Assembly: GCF_040566555.1 (NCBI RefSeq)
Contig: NZ_JBEWYP010000004.1
Span: 62,001 to 126,000 of the forward strand
Direction: 5' to 3'
Length of the DNA stretch: 64,000 nucleotides
Origin: Sediminicola sp040566555
Lineage (GTDB): Bacteria > Bacteroidota > Bacteroidia > Flavobacteriales > Flavobacteriaceae
Shown here: one piece after another, positions 36,036 through 46,066 of the stretch
Layout of the letters: every line of letters starts with the position of its first letter
Numbering within the stretch: position 1 is the first letter of the stretch
Translations under genes and position numbers: made by a program
The notes under the pieces: generated by a model
Told to the model about the DNA's origin: nothing
The model's database searches: none
What the model saw: only the letters and a program-made list of their open reading frames with translations

Positions 36036-37820
36036 TTAGTTTATGGCATCACCGCGCAGTATTCTATAATTTTTCCGTGCCAGCGGAAAGTAATAACTGT
36101 CCTGGTAATCATAAATGATCTTTTCGTAATGCTCCTTGGCCTTCTCAGGATCATGGAGTTCATTTTTATATAATTCGGCAAGGGCAAAATAGGCGTCGTC
36201 GGCCAAAATGCCGTTACTATAGAAGGTGATAATTTTTTGGTAATTGAATTTGGCCGCTTCATAATCTTTGAGTCCCTCCAGTAATTGCCCCTGCTTGAAA
36301 AGGGCTTCGTCCTCAATTTTTTCGCCTTTATGGTTTTCAAGAATGTCGTTCAATTCCGTAATGGCATCCTTGGTTTTTTTTTGATAGGCCAAGAGATCGG
36401 CTTTGGCGTATTTTTTTAGTGCCGTTTGGGTAGAATCTTCTAGGGAATTGTCTGATATCAGAAGGCTAAGTTGCATGGCATCATTGGCAATAAGCTGGGA
36501 AGTGGAACTGCGCAAAACCTTTAATTGGGTAAGGGCCCAATCAAAATCGCCCTTGTAAAAACTGGTCTGTGCCACCTTAAAACGGGCATCTTGGGCAAGC
36601 ACGTCATTTTTAAGGTCCTTCTGGACTTGTGAGAAATTTATCAACGCTTCATTGAACTTTTGATTATAGACCAAGATGTCCCCTAAGGCCATTTTTATAT
36701 AGGCTGTCCCATATTTGTTCAACGGGAGATCCAGACATTTTTTGAGAATTACAATGGCACTATCGGGCTGGTCCAATTTAAATGTAAGGAAATTGGCATA
36801 GGCTATCTGCAATTGAAGTGACTGAGCATTATAACCGTAGGCGTCCATCAATATTTGGAAATTTTTATCGATTACCTCCAACTTTTTATCATCAGCATCC
36901 ACGAGGTCTATTTCTATAAGACTCAGCTCCGCGTTTAATTTAATACTGCCCTCGTACCCATTGCCTACGATATATTCAAATATGGTTTTGGCATCCTCCA
37001 AGGCTTGGTCTTCCATGGCTAGGGTCCCAAGACTCGCTAGACGTTGTAAAGTGCCTCCAGGGTCTCTCTTATAAATAGCTTTTTCCTGATTAAAGGCACT
37101 ATTGTACTGTTTTTGCCGCACGAATAGCCAGCTTAAAAGTTCGTTCCAAAGGATATCTGGATTTTTTTGGGCATTCTGAAGGAGAATTCGTTTAAGTTTT
37201 ATATTGTTTTCATTGGAAGGATCCGTAGAAATAAAATCATCAATGTTTCTTAGGATATTGCTTTTACTGGTACTTCCATTGCTGATTAAGGTTAAGTAGG
37301 ATCCGTACATTTTTTCAATATCGCCCTGCTCGCCGTAAATCCGGGCCATTTGAAAGTTATAGTCCAATTTTGGATTTAGGGCCATGGCTTTTGTAAATGC
37401 TTTTAAAGCAAAGTCCAATAAAACATACTGTTGGAATTTGGAACCGATAACATACCCAAAATTGGGGTTTTCGTCAATGCGTTCCAAGGCTCTTTCATAT
37501 TGTTTCGAGGCTAGTTCAGTAAGGCCTTGTAAGTCATAATTATGGCCAAGTTCAATGAGGAGGGTAGGGTAGGTGTTGCCATTTTGGATGCTTTGAAGCA
37601 AGTATTTCTCAGCCTCTTCGTAGCGTTCCAATTGCTGATAGGAGGCAATAAGCCCTTCCAGGAAATCTGGACGTCTCGGATTTTTATCTACCAGTTTTTG
37701 ATAATAGATCAGCGCCTTTTCAAAACTACCATCATTGAAATATTGCTTCGCCAAGAAATCATCCTGGGAATAGGAGTTCTGAAGGAAGAAAAGAACAATT
37801 ATTAGTAGAACCGGTCGCAC
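36036..37820 (-). CDS. Secreted tetratricopeptide-repeat protein
   Basis: 594 residues: signal peptide (MRPVLLIIVLFFLQNSYSQ) then TPR units throughout, clearest at about 25-110 (FNDGSFEKALIYYQKLVDKNPRRPDF) and 470-590 (KQGQLLEGLKDYEAAKFNYQKII, ALAELYKNELHDPEKAKEHYEKII). It is probably periplasmic or outer-membrane attached and acts as a scaffold; no catalytic motif is visible. It is the first gene of the unit leading to DUF4286, the cyclotransferase remnant, rsmA and mgtE. Confidence 0.88.
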   Translation of the reverse strand: MRPVLLIIVLFFLQNSYSQDDFLAKQYFNDGSFEKALIYYQKLVDKNPRRPDFLEGLIASYQQLERYEEAEKYLLQSIQNGNTYPTLLIELGHNYDLQGLTELASKQYERALERIDENPNFGYVIGSKFQQYVLLDFALKAFTKAMALNPKLDYNFQMARIYGEQGDIEKMYGSYLTLISNGSTSKSNILRNIDDFISTDPSNENNIKLKRILLQNAQKNPDILWNELLSWLFVRQKQYNSAFNQEKAIYKRDPGGTLQRLASLGTLAMEDQALEDAKTIFEYIVGNGYEGSIKLNAELSLIEIDLVDADDKKLEVIDKNFQILMDAYGYNAQSLQLQIAYANFLTFKLDQPDSAIVILKKCLDLPLNKYGTAYIKMALGDILVYNQKFNEALINFSQVQKDLKNDVLAQDARFKVAQTSFYKGDFDWALTQLKVLRSSTSQLIANDAMQLSLLISDNSLEDSTQTALKKYAKADLLAYQKKTKDAITELNDILENHKGEKIEDEALFKQGQLLEGLKDYEAAKFNYQKIITFYSNGILADDAYFALAELYKNELHDPEKAKEHYEKIIYDYQDSYYFPLARKNYRILRGDAIN

Positions 37821-37878
37821 TTTGGATTTTTATTCAAATATACCATAGAATATGGAAAGATGGTGTTAAGGGAGTCCA

Positions 37879-37921
37879 AAACAAAAGCCCAAACTAGTGT
37901 CTGGGCTTTTGTTTACTTGAA
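37879..37921 (-). terminator. Intrinsic terminator after serS
   Basis: An 11-bp perfect stem, ACAAAAGCCCA (37881-37891) with TGGGCTTTTGT (37902-37912), followed on the minus strand by TTTTGTTTT. It sits 19 nt past the serS stop. Confidence 0.9.
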
Positions 37922-37930
37922 TCTCTAATA

Positions 37931-39202
37931 TTAATCTATCCTATCAAAACCGGTATAGGGACGTAGTACTTCCGGAATCATGATCCCTTCTGGGGTCTGA
38001 TAATTCTCCAAAATACCTGCCAATACGCGGGGAAGGGCCAAAGAGCTGCCGTTAAGGGTATGTGCGAACTGACTTTTCCCAGTTTCGTCCTTAAATCGCA
38101 ATTTCAATCGGTTAGCCTGATAGGTCTCAAAATTGGAAACGGAACTTATTTCCAACCATCTGTCCTGTGCCGTGGAAAATACCTCAAAGTCATAAGTCAA
38201 TGCAGCTGTAAATCCTAAATCCCCTCCGCAAAGTCGTAAGACCCTATACGGTAGTTTCAGATCCCTTAAAATATTTTTCACGTGTTCTACCATCCCGTCC
38301 AAAGCCTCATAGGACTTGCTAGGATGTTCTACCCTTACAATTTCCACCTTGTCAAATTGGTGCAAGCGGTTCAGGCCACGTACATGGGCACCATAACTTC
38401 CAGCTTCCCTTCTAAAGCAAGGGGTATAGCCGGTATATCGGATTGGGAATTCACTTTCATTTAATATTACATCCCTAAAAATATTGGTGACCGGTACTTC
38501 TGCGGTCGGGATCAAATAAAGATCATCCTCTCCCACATGGTACATTTGTCCCTCTTTATCTGGTAACTGACCCGTACCAAATCCAGAAGCCTCATTTACC
38601 AAATGGGGCACCTGTATTTCCGTGTAACCCGCCTCGGTATTTTTATCCAGGAAATAGGCGATCAAAGCTCTTTGGAGTCGAGCTCCCTTACCTTTGTATA
38701 CAGGGAATCCTGCGCCGGCGATTTTAACGCCAAGCTCAAAATCTATGATATCATATTTTTTTGCAAGCTCCCAATGGGGCAAAGCTTCAGAGGACAATAC
38801 GGGTACATCCCCTTCCTTGAAGATTTCCTCGTTGTGCTCTTCCGAACTGCCCGCAGGAACCGAATCATGAGGTACATTTGGTATTTGGTACAATAACGTC
38901 TGAAGCTCCTCTGCCGTAGTGGTCAAATCCTCTGAAAATTGTTTGGAGTCCTCCTTTAAGGTTGCGGTCTGTTCTTTAAGGGCATTGGCTTCTTGTGCCT
39001 TACCACTTTTAAATAGCATCCCGATCTCTTTGGACAGTTTGTTGGACTCTGCCAGAGTGTTATCTAATTTGGTTTGCAGGGCTCGTCTCTTTTCATCCAA
39101 TTGGATAATGTTTTCTAAAAGCGGGGCCGCATCTATATTTCTCTTTTTAAGGGCGGTAACAATTCCGGCCGTATTCTCACGTATAGCTTGTAGCTGTAAC
39201 AT
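37931..39202 (-). CDS. serS: Seryl-tRNA synthetase
   Basis: 423 residues of a class II synthetase. The N-terminal coiled-coil arm for the long variable loop of tRNA-Ser covers about 25-110. Motif 2 is CFRREAGSYGAHVRGLNRLHQF and motif 3 is NGSSLALPRVLAGILENYQ; the serine-binding TAEVPVTN segment is intact. Length and start are typical. It stands alone between two intergenic gaps with its own terminator. Confidence 0.97.
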   Translation of the reverse strand: MLQLQAIRENTAGIVTALKKRNIDAAPLLENIIQLDEKRRALQTKLDNTLAESNKLSKEIGMLFKSGKAQEANALKEQTATLKEDSKQFSEDLTTTAEELQTLLYQIPNVPHDSVPAGSSEEHNEEIFKEGDVPVLSSEALPHWELAKKYDIIDFELGVKIAGAGFPVYKGKGARLQRALIAYFLDKNTEAGYTEIQVPHLVNEASGFGTGQLPDKEGQMYHVGEDDLYLIPTAEVPVTNIFRDVILNESEFPIRYTGYTPCFRREAGSYGAHVRGLNRLHQFDKVEIVRVEHPSKSYEALDGMVEHVKNILRDLKLPYRVLRLCGGDLGFTAALTYDFEVFSTAQDRWLEISSVSNFETYQANRLKLRFKDETGKSQFAHTLNGSSLALPRVLAGILENYQTPEGIMIPEVLRPYTGFDRID

Positions 39203-39298
39203 TGATTTTTATTTTGATGGCACAAATTTAATGGATTACTCTTAATTACTTTAAGAGTTTTAGGCTTAAGTTTTATGAAGGTTAAAATAAGCTCCCCT

Positions 39299-40624
39299 TT
39301 AGTTTGAAAGTTGCTTCTGAGAGGGCATAATCCAGCTATGATGGGAAAAATGGCGCCAAGGTTCGGCAGCCAAATCTACCTTGGGGTCAATAAATGTTCT
39401 CAGCGATTTGCCATTGATGCTAACTCTAGAGGTTATATATACCGAAACTTCCTTCCCGTTTTCTGCAGCTTCTTTTTTTAAATGCTGGGTAAATTGCCAA
39501 ATAAAATCTGGATAAGCTGCAATTTTACGCTGTTGGGATCTAGATAGGTAGTCATCCAGGCTGGCAAATTTAAAGCTGCCGTCTGCCTTGTTGACCACTT
39601 TAAAACTAATGGTTCCTGTTCGGGACCTAAGCATCATTCTCCAGCTCATTCTATGGCCCTCTTCGGTCCAAAGCACATCGTCCTTGATAAAATGGTGGCG
39701 GATAGGTAGTGCCAATTGTATCAGAAAATAAATCCCCATAGCTGAAAGGAGCAGTAACCTGTTTTGGGGGATTTGAATTTCATCGGTTTGAAGGGGTATC
39801 CTTTTTTTAAAGAATATGCTCCTAATGGTTTCGGGATCAAAGAAAAAGACCATAAAAGCAATAGACAGATAGGGGAAAATACCGATCTGAAAAACGATGG
39901 AATTGAAGAGATGAAAGAAAATGGCAGCAACGAAGGCCACTTTCCTCGTTGGTTTCCAAAGAAGGGCTGGTACAATCAACAAATCGAAGAGAATACCTGC
40001 GCTTCCAATAATAATGTGAACCCAATGTTGTTGTAACAGGTCGCCGATTATAGCATAATCGGCTTTAGGAGCCATCAGTACCTTAATAAAAATAAAGTCT
40101 AACCAATCCCCGTACATTTTCGCGATGGCGGCAAAGGTATACACGATAAAAAGCTGAAATATAATTATCCATTTCACATAAGCTGCCATGGTTTGGGTGC
40201 GCTTGGCGGGGTCTTTTTTAGCATCCAAGGCGTAGTCCGCATTAGCCGGTAAAAAAATCATGATCGCGGAAATCAAAATCAACAAATAGTAATGATTGTT
40301 GTAAGATGTCTTCTGCATTAGATAAACGGCAGTCCACAACAGGGTAAAGGAGATGATGCTAAATCTGTACTTATAACCCAAAGCGATAAAAATCCCCAAG
40401 GTGCCCATGGCAAAGAAATAGACGTACATACCAATACCGGGTAAGGGTTGCAGCCATTCAAATCCAATAAAAGTAAAGGTAAATTGTGGATCTATCAGCG
40501 TTCTTTTGACCCATCCGGTGATGATGGCTCCGTAACATTCCAAACTAATTAGGATACCAAAAAATATACGGAAGATGAGTAAGGGGCTATTGTCTATTCT
40601 TTTGAAAAGAAATTTATCCCACAT
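39299..40624 (-). CDS. HTTM domain membrane protein (vitamin K gamma-carboxylase-related)
   Basis: 441 residues with several hydrophobic helices in the first 310 and a soluble C-terminal third. The start LFKRIDNSPLLIFRIFFGILISLECYG, the YNNHYYLLILISAIMIFLPANADYALDA segment and HRMSWRMMLRSRTG match the HTTM/VKG-carboxylase family. Some members carboxylate glutamates using vitamin K; most bacterial ones are uncharacterised. Its ATG directly follows the ribF stop codon (TAG-ATG), which implies translational coupling. Confidence 0.85.
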   Translation of the reverse strand: MWDKFLFKRIDNSPLLIFRIFFGILISLECYGAIITGWVKRTLIDPQFTFTFIGFEWLQPLPGIGMYVYFFAMGTLGIFIALGYKYRFSIISFTLLWTAVYLMQKTSYNNHYYLLILISAIMIFLPANADYALDAKKDPAKRTQTMAAYVKWIIIFQLFIVYTFAAIAKMYGDWLDFIFIKVLMAPKADYAIIGDLLQQHWVHIIIGSAGILFDLLIVPALLWKPTRKVAFVAAIFFHLFNSIVFQIGIFPYLSIAFMVFFFDPETIRSIFFKKRIPLQTDEIQIPQNRLLLLSAMGIYFLIQLALPIRHHFIKDDVLWTEEGHRMSWRMMLRSRTGTISFKVVNKADGSFKFASLDDYLSRSQQRKIAAYPDFIWQFTQHLKKEAAENGKEVSVYITSRVSINGKSLRTFIDPKVDLAAEPWRHFSHHSWIMPSQKQLSN

Positions 40625-41551
40625 CTATTTTGATATTATGGCCAGGGACGTTTGTTTATCAATCTGTAGCTGGGCCTTTAGTTCCTCTAAAGTACCAAAT
40701 TTATGTTCATCCCGGATACGCTCCAGGATATCAATCTGTAATTTTTTGTCGTACAAATCGTTTTCAAAATCGAAAAAGTGGATCTCAATACTTTTTTCTG
40801 TGCCCGAGACAGTTGGGTTGTACCCTATGTTCATCATGCCATAAACGGTTTGCCCAGCAATGGTACTCTTAACCACATAAACCCCTTTTTTAGGAATCAG
40901 CTTATATTCTTCGGGAATATGGAGATTGGCGGTAGGGAAATTAATTTGCCTTCCCAGCCCTTTACCTTTGGAGACAGTCCCTGTTAGCATATAAGGATAG
41001 CCTAAATAGGTGTTGGCCGTTTCAATATCTCCCTCCAAAAGGGCATTCCTGATTTTTGTGGAGCTCACGGATACGTCTTCTATTTCTTGAGCAGGGATTT
41101 CCTCTACATCAAAATCCATCGTTTTGCCAAATTCGATCAAATCCGTGATATTGGCATTTCTATTTCTTCCAAAGCGATGGTCGTATCCAATGATGATCTT
41201 TTTGGCACCAAGGGCATCGACTAAAATATCCTGAACAAATTCTGTGGCCGAGAGCCTGGAGAATTCTTTGGTAAAGGGATGGATGATGAGATTGTCAAGG
41301 CCAGTTTCCTTTAAAATTATTGTCTTTTCCTCTATGGTGTTCAACAGTTTTATATCGGCATGTTGCTGCAAGACCATCCTAGGATGTGGGAAAAAAGTAA
41401 GGACCGTAGATTTCAAATCCAATAATTTGGCATTATTTATGAGACGTTCCAGTATCTTACGGTGACCAATGTGAACTCCATCGAAAGTGCCTATGGTTAT
41501 GGCCGTAGGATGTTTTTTGTCGTATTTGGAAATGCTTTGAACTGTATTCAC
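40625..41551 (-). CDS. ribF: Bifunctional riboflavin kinase / FAD synthetase
   Basis: 308 residues from a GTG at 41549-41551 (reads VNTVQSIS), chosen because upstream codons would overlap the divergent protease promoter and look unlike the family. The N-terminal FMN adenylyltransferase domain has ITIGTFDGVHIGHRKIL and GYDHRFGRNRNAN; the C-terminal riboflavin kinase has GKGLGRQINFPTANL and the ERIRDEHKF segment. It makes FMN and FAD from riboflavin. Its stop codon abuts the HTTM start. Confidence 0.94.
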   Translation of the reverse strand: MNTVQSISKYDKKHPTAITIGTFDGVHIGHRKILERLINNAKLLDLKSTVLTFFPHPRMVLQQHADIKLLNTIEEKTIILKETGLDNLIIHPFTKEFSRLSATEFVQDILVDALGAKKIIIGYDHRFGRNRNANITDLIEFGKTMDFDVEEIPAQEIEDVSVSSTKIRNALLEGDIETANTYLGYPYMLTGTVSKGKGLGRQINFPTANLHIPEEYKLIPKKGVYVVKSTIAGQTVYGMMNIGYNPTVSGTEKSIEIHFFDFENDLYDKKLQIDILERIRDEHKFGTLEELKAQLQIDKQTSLAIISK

Positions 41552-41603
41552 GAATAAAAAATAATAAAAAGGCTTATTTTTGAAACTATAACTGACCCTC
41601 TTG

Positions 41604-44600
41604 ATGAATACAAAATTACATCTTGTTTTTTCAATTACCATATTATTTCTTTCCTTTTACGGTTCGGCACAGACCAACTACTGGGAAAGGGAGGCTTCAA
41701 GAGCGCCAGTTTCTGCAAAATCCCTACCTCAATTGGATATGGAGAAAGCAGCAATGTTTTCTTTGAGGGAGACCGAATTTCACAAGCAACTTCCCGCTAA
41801 AAAGCGAGGTATGCCCTCTAAAATTGTTTATTTCCCTAATGAAAAAGGGGAGTTGGAAGGTTTTAAGGTGGTGGAAAAATCAATAATGTCCCCAGAATTG
41901 GCCGCCAAATATCCACAGATTAAATCTTTTGTGGGCCAAGGTCTTTCCCATCCAGAAGATAGGATCCGTTTTAGTGTATCCCATAAAGGGGTGCAGAGTA
42001 TGATTGTGCATGGTGGTAGCAACAAAACCACTTTTATGCAAAAGGCATCAACAGATGGCAATGACTATGTGGTTTATTCCAATGAAATGAACGCTGCCTC
42101 CAAAGCCGAATTTATTTGTAATACTGCTGCTATTCTGGAAAAAAATGGTTCGGGATTCACTCAAAAGCTTGTTGATGATCAACAATTGCGAAAATATAGA
42201 TTGGCCATTTCAGCTACAGGGGAATATACGGTGTACCATGGGGGAACTAAGGCAGATGCGCTCTCTGCAATAAACGCTACAGTAACGAGGATCAATGAGG
42301 TGATGGAGACCGATTTGGGAGTAACTCTGGAACTGATAGCAAATAATGATTTGGTAATCTATACCGATGCAGCTACAGACCCCTATAACGGCAATCTGAA
42401 CAATCAGGTACAGAATACCTTGACCACAAATATAGGTGAAGCCAATTATGATGTCGGCCATCTGTTCCACAAAGATTCAAATAGTGGTAATGCCGGTTTT
42501 ATTGGGTCTGTGTGCCAAAATAATAAAAAAGGAAGTGGATATTCTTCAGCTGTTAATCCTGAAGGAGACTTATTCGACCTTGATTTCGTGGCCCATGAGT
42601 TGGGGCATCAATTTGGTGCGAACCACACTTGGTCCTTTGAATCTGAAGGTACGGGGGTACAGGCAGAACCTGGGAGTGGATCCACCATTATGGGGTATGC
42701 AGGAATTGCCGAAGCCAACAATGTTGCCTCCAATGGGGATGACTACTACCACTATTACAGTATTTTTCAGATCATAGAATATTTAAAGACTACCAGTTGT
42801 GCCGAAATTATTCCATTGACAAATGCGACTCCGACCATAGCGCCCATCGGGGACTATGTGATTCCTAAATCCACGGCTTTTGTGCTCACGGGCTCAGCAT
42901 CGGATGCAGATGTTGCCGATGTCCTTACCTATACTTGGGAGCAAATAGATGATGGCGTGGTGACCAATGTGACCTTTGGTCCGACGAATCCCAGTGGGGC
43001 CAATTTTAGATCTTTAAAGCCAACAACAGACCCTAAGCGATATTTTCCGAAATTATCCAGAGTGATACAAGGGAATCTTAAGCAGGTGAACCCAACGATC
43101 AATTCGGCTTGGGAAACGGTTTCAGACGTAGCGAGGGAAATGAACTTCGCATTAACCGTTAGAGATAATGCCGTGGGTGGTGGACAAGTAAATGCCGAAC
43201 TTGTAAAGGTTGAAGTGGTCAATAATGCAGGTCCTTTTATTCTGACATCGCAGGCCTCAAATGAGGTTTATGACGCAGGGTCCGTACAGGATGTAACTTG
43301 GGATGTGGCCAATACCAATACAGCACCTGTTAATGCCAATACAGTGGATATACTGTTGTCCACCAATGGCGGACTCACATTTCCTATTGTCTTGGCAAGC
43401 GATGTGCCCAATGATGGTCTACATCCTATTCTTTTGCCCGGCAATGCTACAGTGAGTGCCAGAATCATGGTCAAAGCCCATGACAACATATTTTTTGCGG
43501 TTAACAGCTCCAATTTCACCATACAAGCTTCACCAATTGTTTTGGAATTTGGCCAACTTGAGTTCGAAACTTGTCAGCCCCTTGACTGGGTCATCCCATT
43601 TACTTATAGGACCTATTTAGGTTTTAATGAGGAAGTGACATTTAATACATCGGGTGTTCCTGGGGTATTGGGCACAAATTTTTCACCTGGTACGGCGACT
43701 GCTGATAATACAACCGCTACCCTAACCTTAAGCAATACTGGAAGCCTCCCCGAAGGTATTTATCCCATTGATGTCATTGCGTCGTCTGCGGGTGGTACAT
43801 CGAGCCAAGTGCAGCTCCTCTTAAAAGTGTATGATGCTACTTTCCCAGATGTAACTTTAATCTCTCCTTCAGATGGACTTGTTGGCGTGAGTTTGGCACC
43901 ACAATTGACCTGGCAAAATGATGATGCCTATGATTCTTATGACATAGAGGTGGCAACAGATGCTTCCTTTGTAAATATAGTGGACACGAAGACTGTTATT
44001 TTTAATAATTATATACCCGCTGCCCTACAGCAGGATACCACTTATTATTGGAGGGTAAAGCCGCGAAATAGTTGCGGTGAAGGTACTTTTGGGTCTGCAT
44101 TCAGCTTTACCACCAAGCAGATCAATTGTCAAAGTTTTGAGGCCAATGGTCTACCAATTTCAATCACTTCTGTTGGAACCCCGGTAGTGACATCCAAAAT
44201 AAGTTTTTTTGAGGACCTCCCTGTAGCAGATGTCAATATCAATTTGGACATAACCCATACCTATTTGGAGGATCTGGTCATTAGTTTAATATCACCGGCA
44301 GGAACCAAAGTAGTTCTGACCTCTAGTTCTTGTGGTTCACTAAGAAATATAAACGCCACTTTTGATGATGATGGATCGCCTTTCACCTGTATGAACAATC
44401 CGGCAATTAGCGGAGTAGTGAGGCCATTGGGGTCGCTTTCTTCTTTTAATGGAGAATCTTTGTTAGGGGAATGGACCTTGGAAATCAGGGACAATGCGCC
44501 ATCTGACGGAGGGTCCTTGAATGCCTTTTCGCTTGATATTTGTGTGGAAGGGGCCTTTAGGCCTGATGCCGATGAAGATGGTGTCTTTGATGATGGGGAC

Positions 44601-45380
44601 GATCTTTGCCTTGGTACACCAAAAGGGCTGGAAGTGGATGTCAATGGATGTGCTATCTATAGATTGCCCAAAGACAACTTCTTGGTGGAAATACAGAGTG
44701 AATCCTGTAGAAATAATAATGACGGGGCCATAAATATTACAGCTGAACAGACATTGGATTATGCTATAACCATAGTCGGTAATGGAATAAATGAGGCGGA
44801 TAATTTTACAACTACGTATGGTTTGGCTACGTTGCCTGCGGGAACTTTCCAAGTTTGCATTGTAGGTGCTTCGGATACTGTAACCTATGAAGAGTATTGC
44901 TTTGAAGTAGTGGTGGCAGAGCCAGATCCCCTTAGTGTCTATTCAAAAATATCTGCTGATGGGACACAGGTAACCTTGGATTTGGAAGGGTCAGAGCTTT
45001 ATTCCATTGAATTGAATGGTGTGGTGCAACAGACTTCAAAATCGGAAGTGACCCTAGATCTGAAAAATGGAACCAATATCCTTAAGGTGTTTACCAATAT
45101 TCCATGTCAGGGAGTGTATGAGGAGGAGTTGTTTGTGGCAGCTAATGCTGTTTTATATCCCAACCCGGTAGTAGATCGGGCCACCTTGTTTTTTGGTGCA
45201 GTAATGGAGCGTGCCACTGTAAGGATTTATAGCTTGGATGGAACCTTGGTACAAGCTGTGGACCAGGAGGTAGTAGGGAGGCAAATGCAAATTGATCTCA
45301 GCGGACTAGCAACTGGGATTTATATCTTAACGTATGATAGCGCGAAGAGCAAAGGAACCTATAAAGTAATTAAAAAATGA
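41604..45380 (+). CDS. Secreted reprolysin-type metalloprotease with P-domain and T9SS tail
   Basis: 1258 residues from ATG 41604. Signal peptide (LHLVFSITILFLSFYGSAQ), a propeptide to about 195, then an M12B-like catalytic domain with HELGHQFGANH at 331-341 (HExxHxxGxxH) and a Met-turn in STIMGYAG. Fn3/Ig-like modules follow; one (about 780-835) has LTWQNDDAYDSYDIEVATD. A proprotein convertase P-domain lies at about 850-985 (VNINLDITHTYLEDLVISLISPAGT, LLGEWTLEIRD). The C-terminus is a type A T9SS signal (VLYPNPVVDRATL ... LATGIYILTYDS). It acts outside the cell. Confidence 0.93.
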   Translation: MNTKLHLVFSITILFLSFYGSAQTNYWEREASRAPVSAKSLPQLDMEKAAMFSLRETEFHKQLPAKKRGMPSKIVYFPNEKGELEGFKVVEKSIMSPELAAKYPQIKSFVGQGLSHPEDRIRFSVSHKGVQSMIVHGGSNKTTFMQKASTDGNDYVVYSNEMNAASKAEFICNTAAILEKNGSGFTQKLVDDQQLRKYRLAISATGEYTVYHGGTKADALSAINATVTRINEVMETDLGVTLELIANNDLVIYTDAATDPYNGNLNNQVQNTLTTNIGEANYDVGHLFHKDSNSGNAGFIGSVCQNNKKGSGYSSAVNPEGDLFDLDFVAHELGHQFGANHTWSFESEGTGVQAEPGSGSTIMGYAGIAEANNVASNGDDYYHYYSIFQIIEYLKTTSCAEIIPLTNATPTIAPIGDYVIPKSTAFVLTGSASDADVADVLTYTWEQIDDGVVTNVTFGPTNPSGANFRSLKPTTDPKRYFPKLSRVIQGNLKQVNPTINSAWETVSDVAREMNFALTVRDNAVGGGQVNAELVKVEVVNNAGPFILTSQASNEVYDAGSVQDVTWDVANTNTAPVNANTVDILLSTNGGLTFPIVLASDVPNDGLHPILLPGNATVSARIMVKAHDNIFFAVNSSNFTIQASPIVLEFGQLEFETCQPLDWVIPFTYRTYLGFNEEVTFNTSGVPGVLGTNFSPGTATADNTTATLTLSNTGSLPEGIYPIDVIASSAGGTSSQVQLLLKVYDATFPDVTLISPSDGLVGVSLAPQLTWQNDDAYDSYDIEVATDASFVNIVDTKTVIFNNYIPAALQQDTTYYWRVKPRNSCGEGTFGSAFSFTTKQINCQSFEANGLPISITSVGTPVVTSKISFFEDLPVADVNINLDITHTYLEDLVISLISPAGTKVVLTSSSCGSLRNINATFDDDGSPFTCMNNPAISGVVRPLGSLSSFNGESLLGEWTLEIRDNAPSDGGSLNAFSLDICVEGAFRPDADEDGVFDDGDDLCLGTPKGLEVDVNGCAIYRLPKDNFLVEIQSESCRNNNDGAINITAEQTLDYAITIVGNGINEADNFTTTYGLATLPAGTFQVCIVGASDTVTYEEYCFEVVVAEPDPLSVYSKISADGTQVTLDLEGSELYSIELNGVVQQTSKSEVTLDLKNGTNILKVFTNIPCQGVYEEELFVAANAVLYPNPVVDRATLFFGAVMERATVRIYSLDGTLVQAVDQEVVGRQMQIDLSGLATGIYILTYDSAKSKGTYKVIKK

Positions 45381-46057
45381 AAAATTTAACCCTATTGATG
45401 TTGTTGCTGTTCCTGTTTGGCTGTGGGGGAAAAGATGCCCCAAGAGCACCTGAAAGTAGTATATTGGTGTTTCCTTTAAAGGATTCTGAATGTACCACGG
45501 GCGTAAGCCTATCCGGTTCTACCAGCGAAGTAGAATTTCAATGGCAAGCGTCAGATTTTACAGAAACATACCAGATAAGGGTGACAAATTTAGTCACAAA
45601 TGTAAGTCAGAATATGAGCACCAGTGCTACTTCAATAAAGTTGCCATTGGAAAAAGGAGCTCCATATTCCTGGTTTATCTCCTCAAAAAACACCAATGTA
45701 ACGGAAACAGCGACAAGCGAAATATGGCGTTTTTATAATGCAGGATTTCAAACCACTTATGCCCCTTTTCCTGCAGAAATAATATCACCTAAATCTGGGG
45801 CTTCAGTTTTAAGGAGTGCCAATAACGAAGTGGAATTAAACTGGTCCGGTGCGGATGTGGACAATGATATTATAAGCTATGAAGTTTATTTTTCTATCAA
45901 TAACCCGCCTGAAACGCTAGTATTTTCACCATTTGCAAATGATACGGATGTGAATGTTACTGTAGCGGCAGATACAGTATATTATTGGAGTATAAAAACG
46001 TTGGATAGCGAAGGGAATACCTCAGACTCTGGAGTATATCAATTTAAATCCCTCTAA
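45377..46057 (+). CDS. Fibronectin-like surface lipoprotein
   Basis: 226 residues starting in a 4-nt ATGA overlap with the protease stop. The lipobox is LFLFGCGG with Cys at about residue 16. Two Fn3-like repeats follow: one with VEFQWQASDFTETYQIRVTN and one with VELNWSGADVDNDIISYEVYFS, both with the closing YYWSIKT or SWFISS pattern. Overlap with the protease gene shows co-translation; a role as surface anchor or partner for the protease is inferred. Confidence 0.85.
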   Translation: MKNLTLLMLLLFLFGCGGKDAPRAPESSILVFPLKDSECTTGVSLSGSTSEVEFQWQASDFTETYQIRVTNLVTNVSQNMSTSATSIKLPLEKGAPYSWFISSKNTNVTETATSEIWRFYNAGFQTTYAPFPAEIISPKSGASVLRSANNEVELNWSGADVDNDIISYEVYFSINNPPETLVFSPFANDTDVNVTVAADTVYYWSIKTLDSEGNTSDSGVYQFKSL

Positions 46058-46066
46058 AAATCCTAA

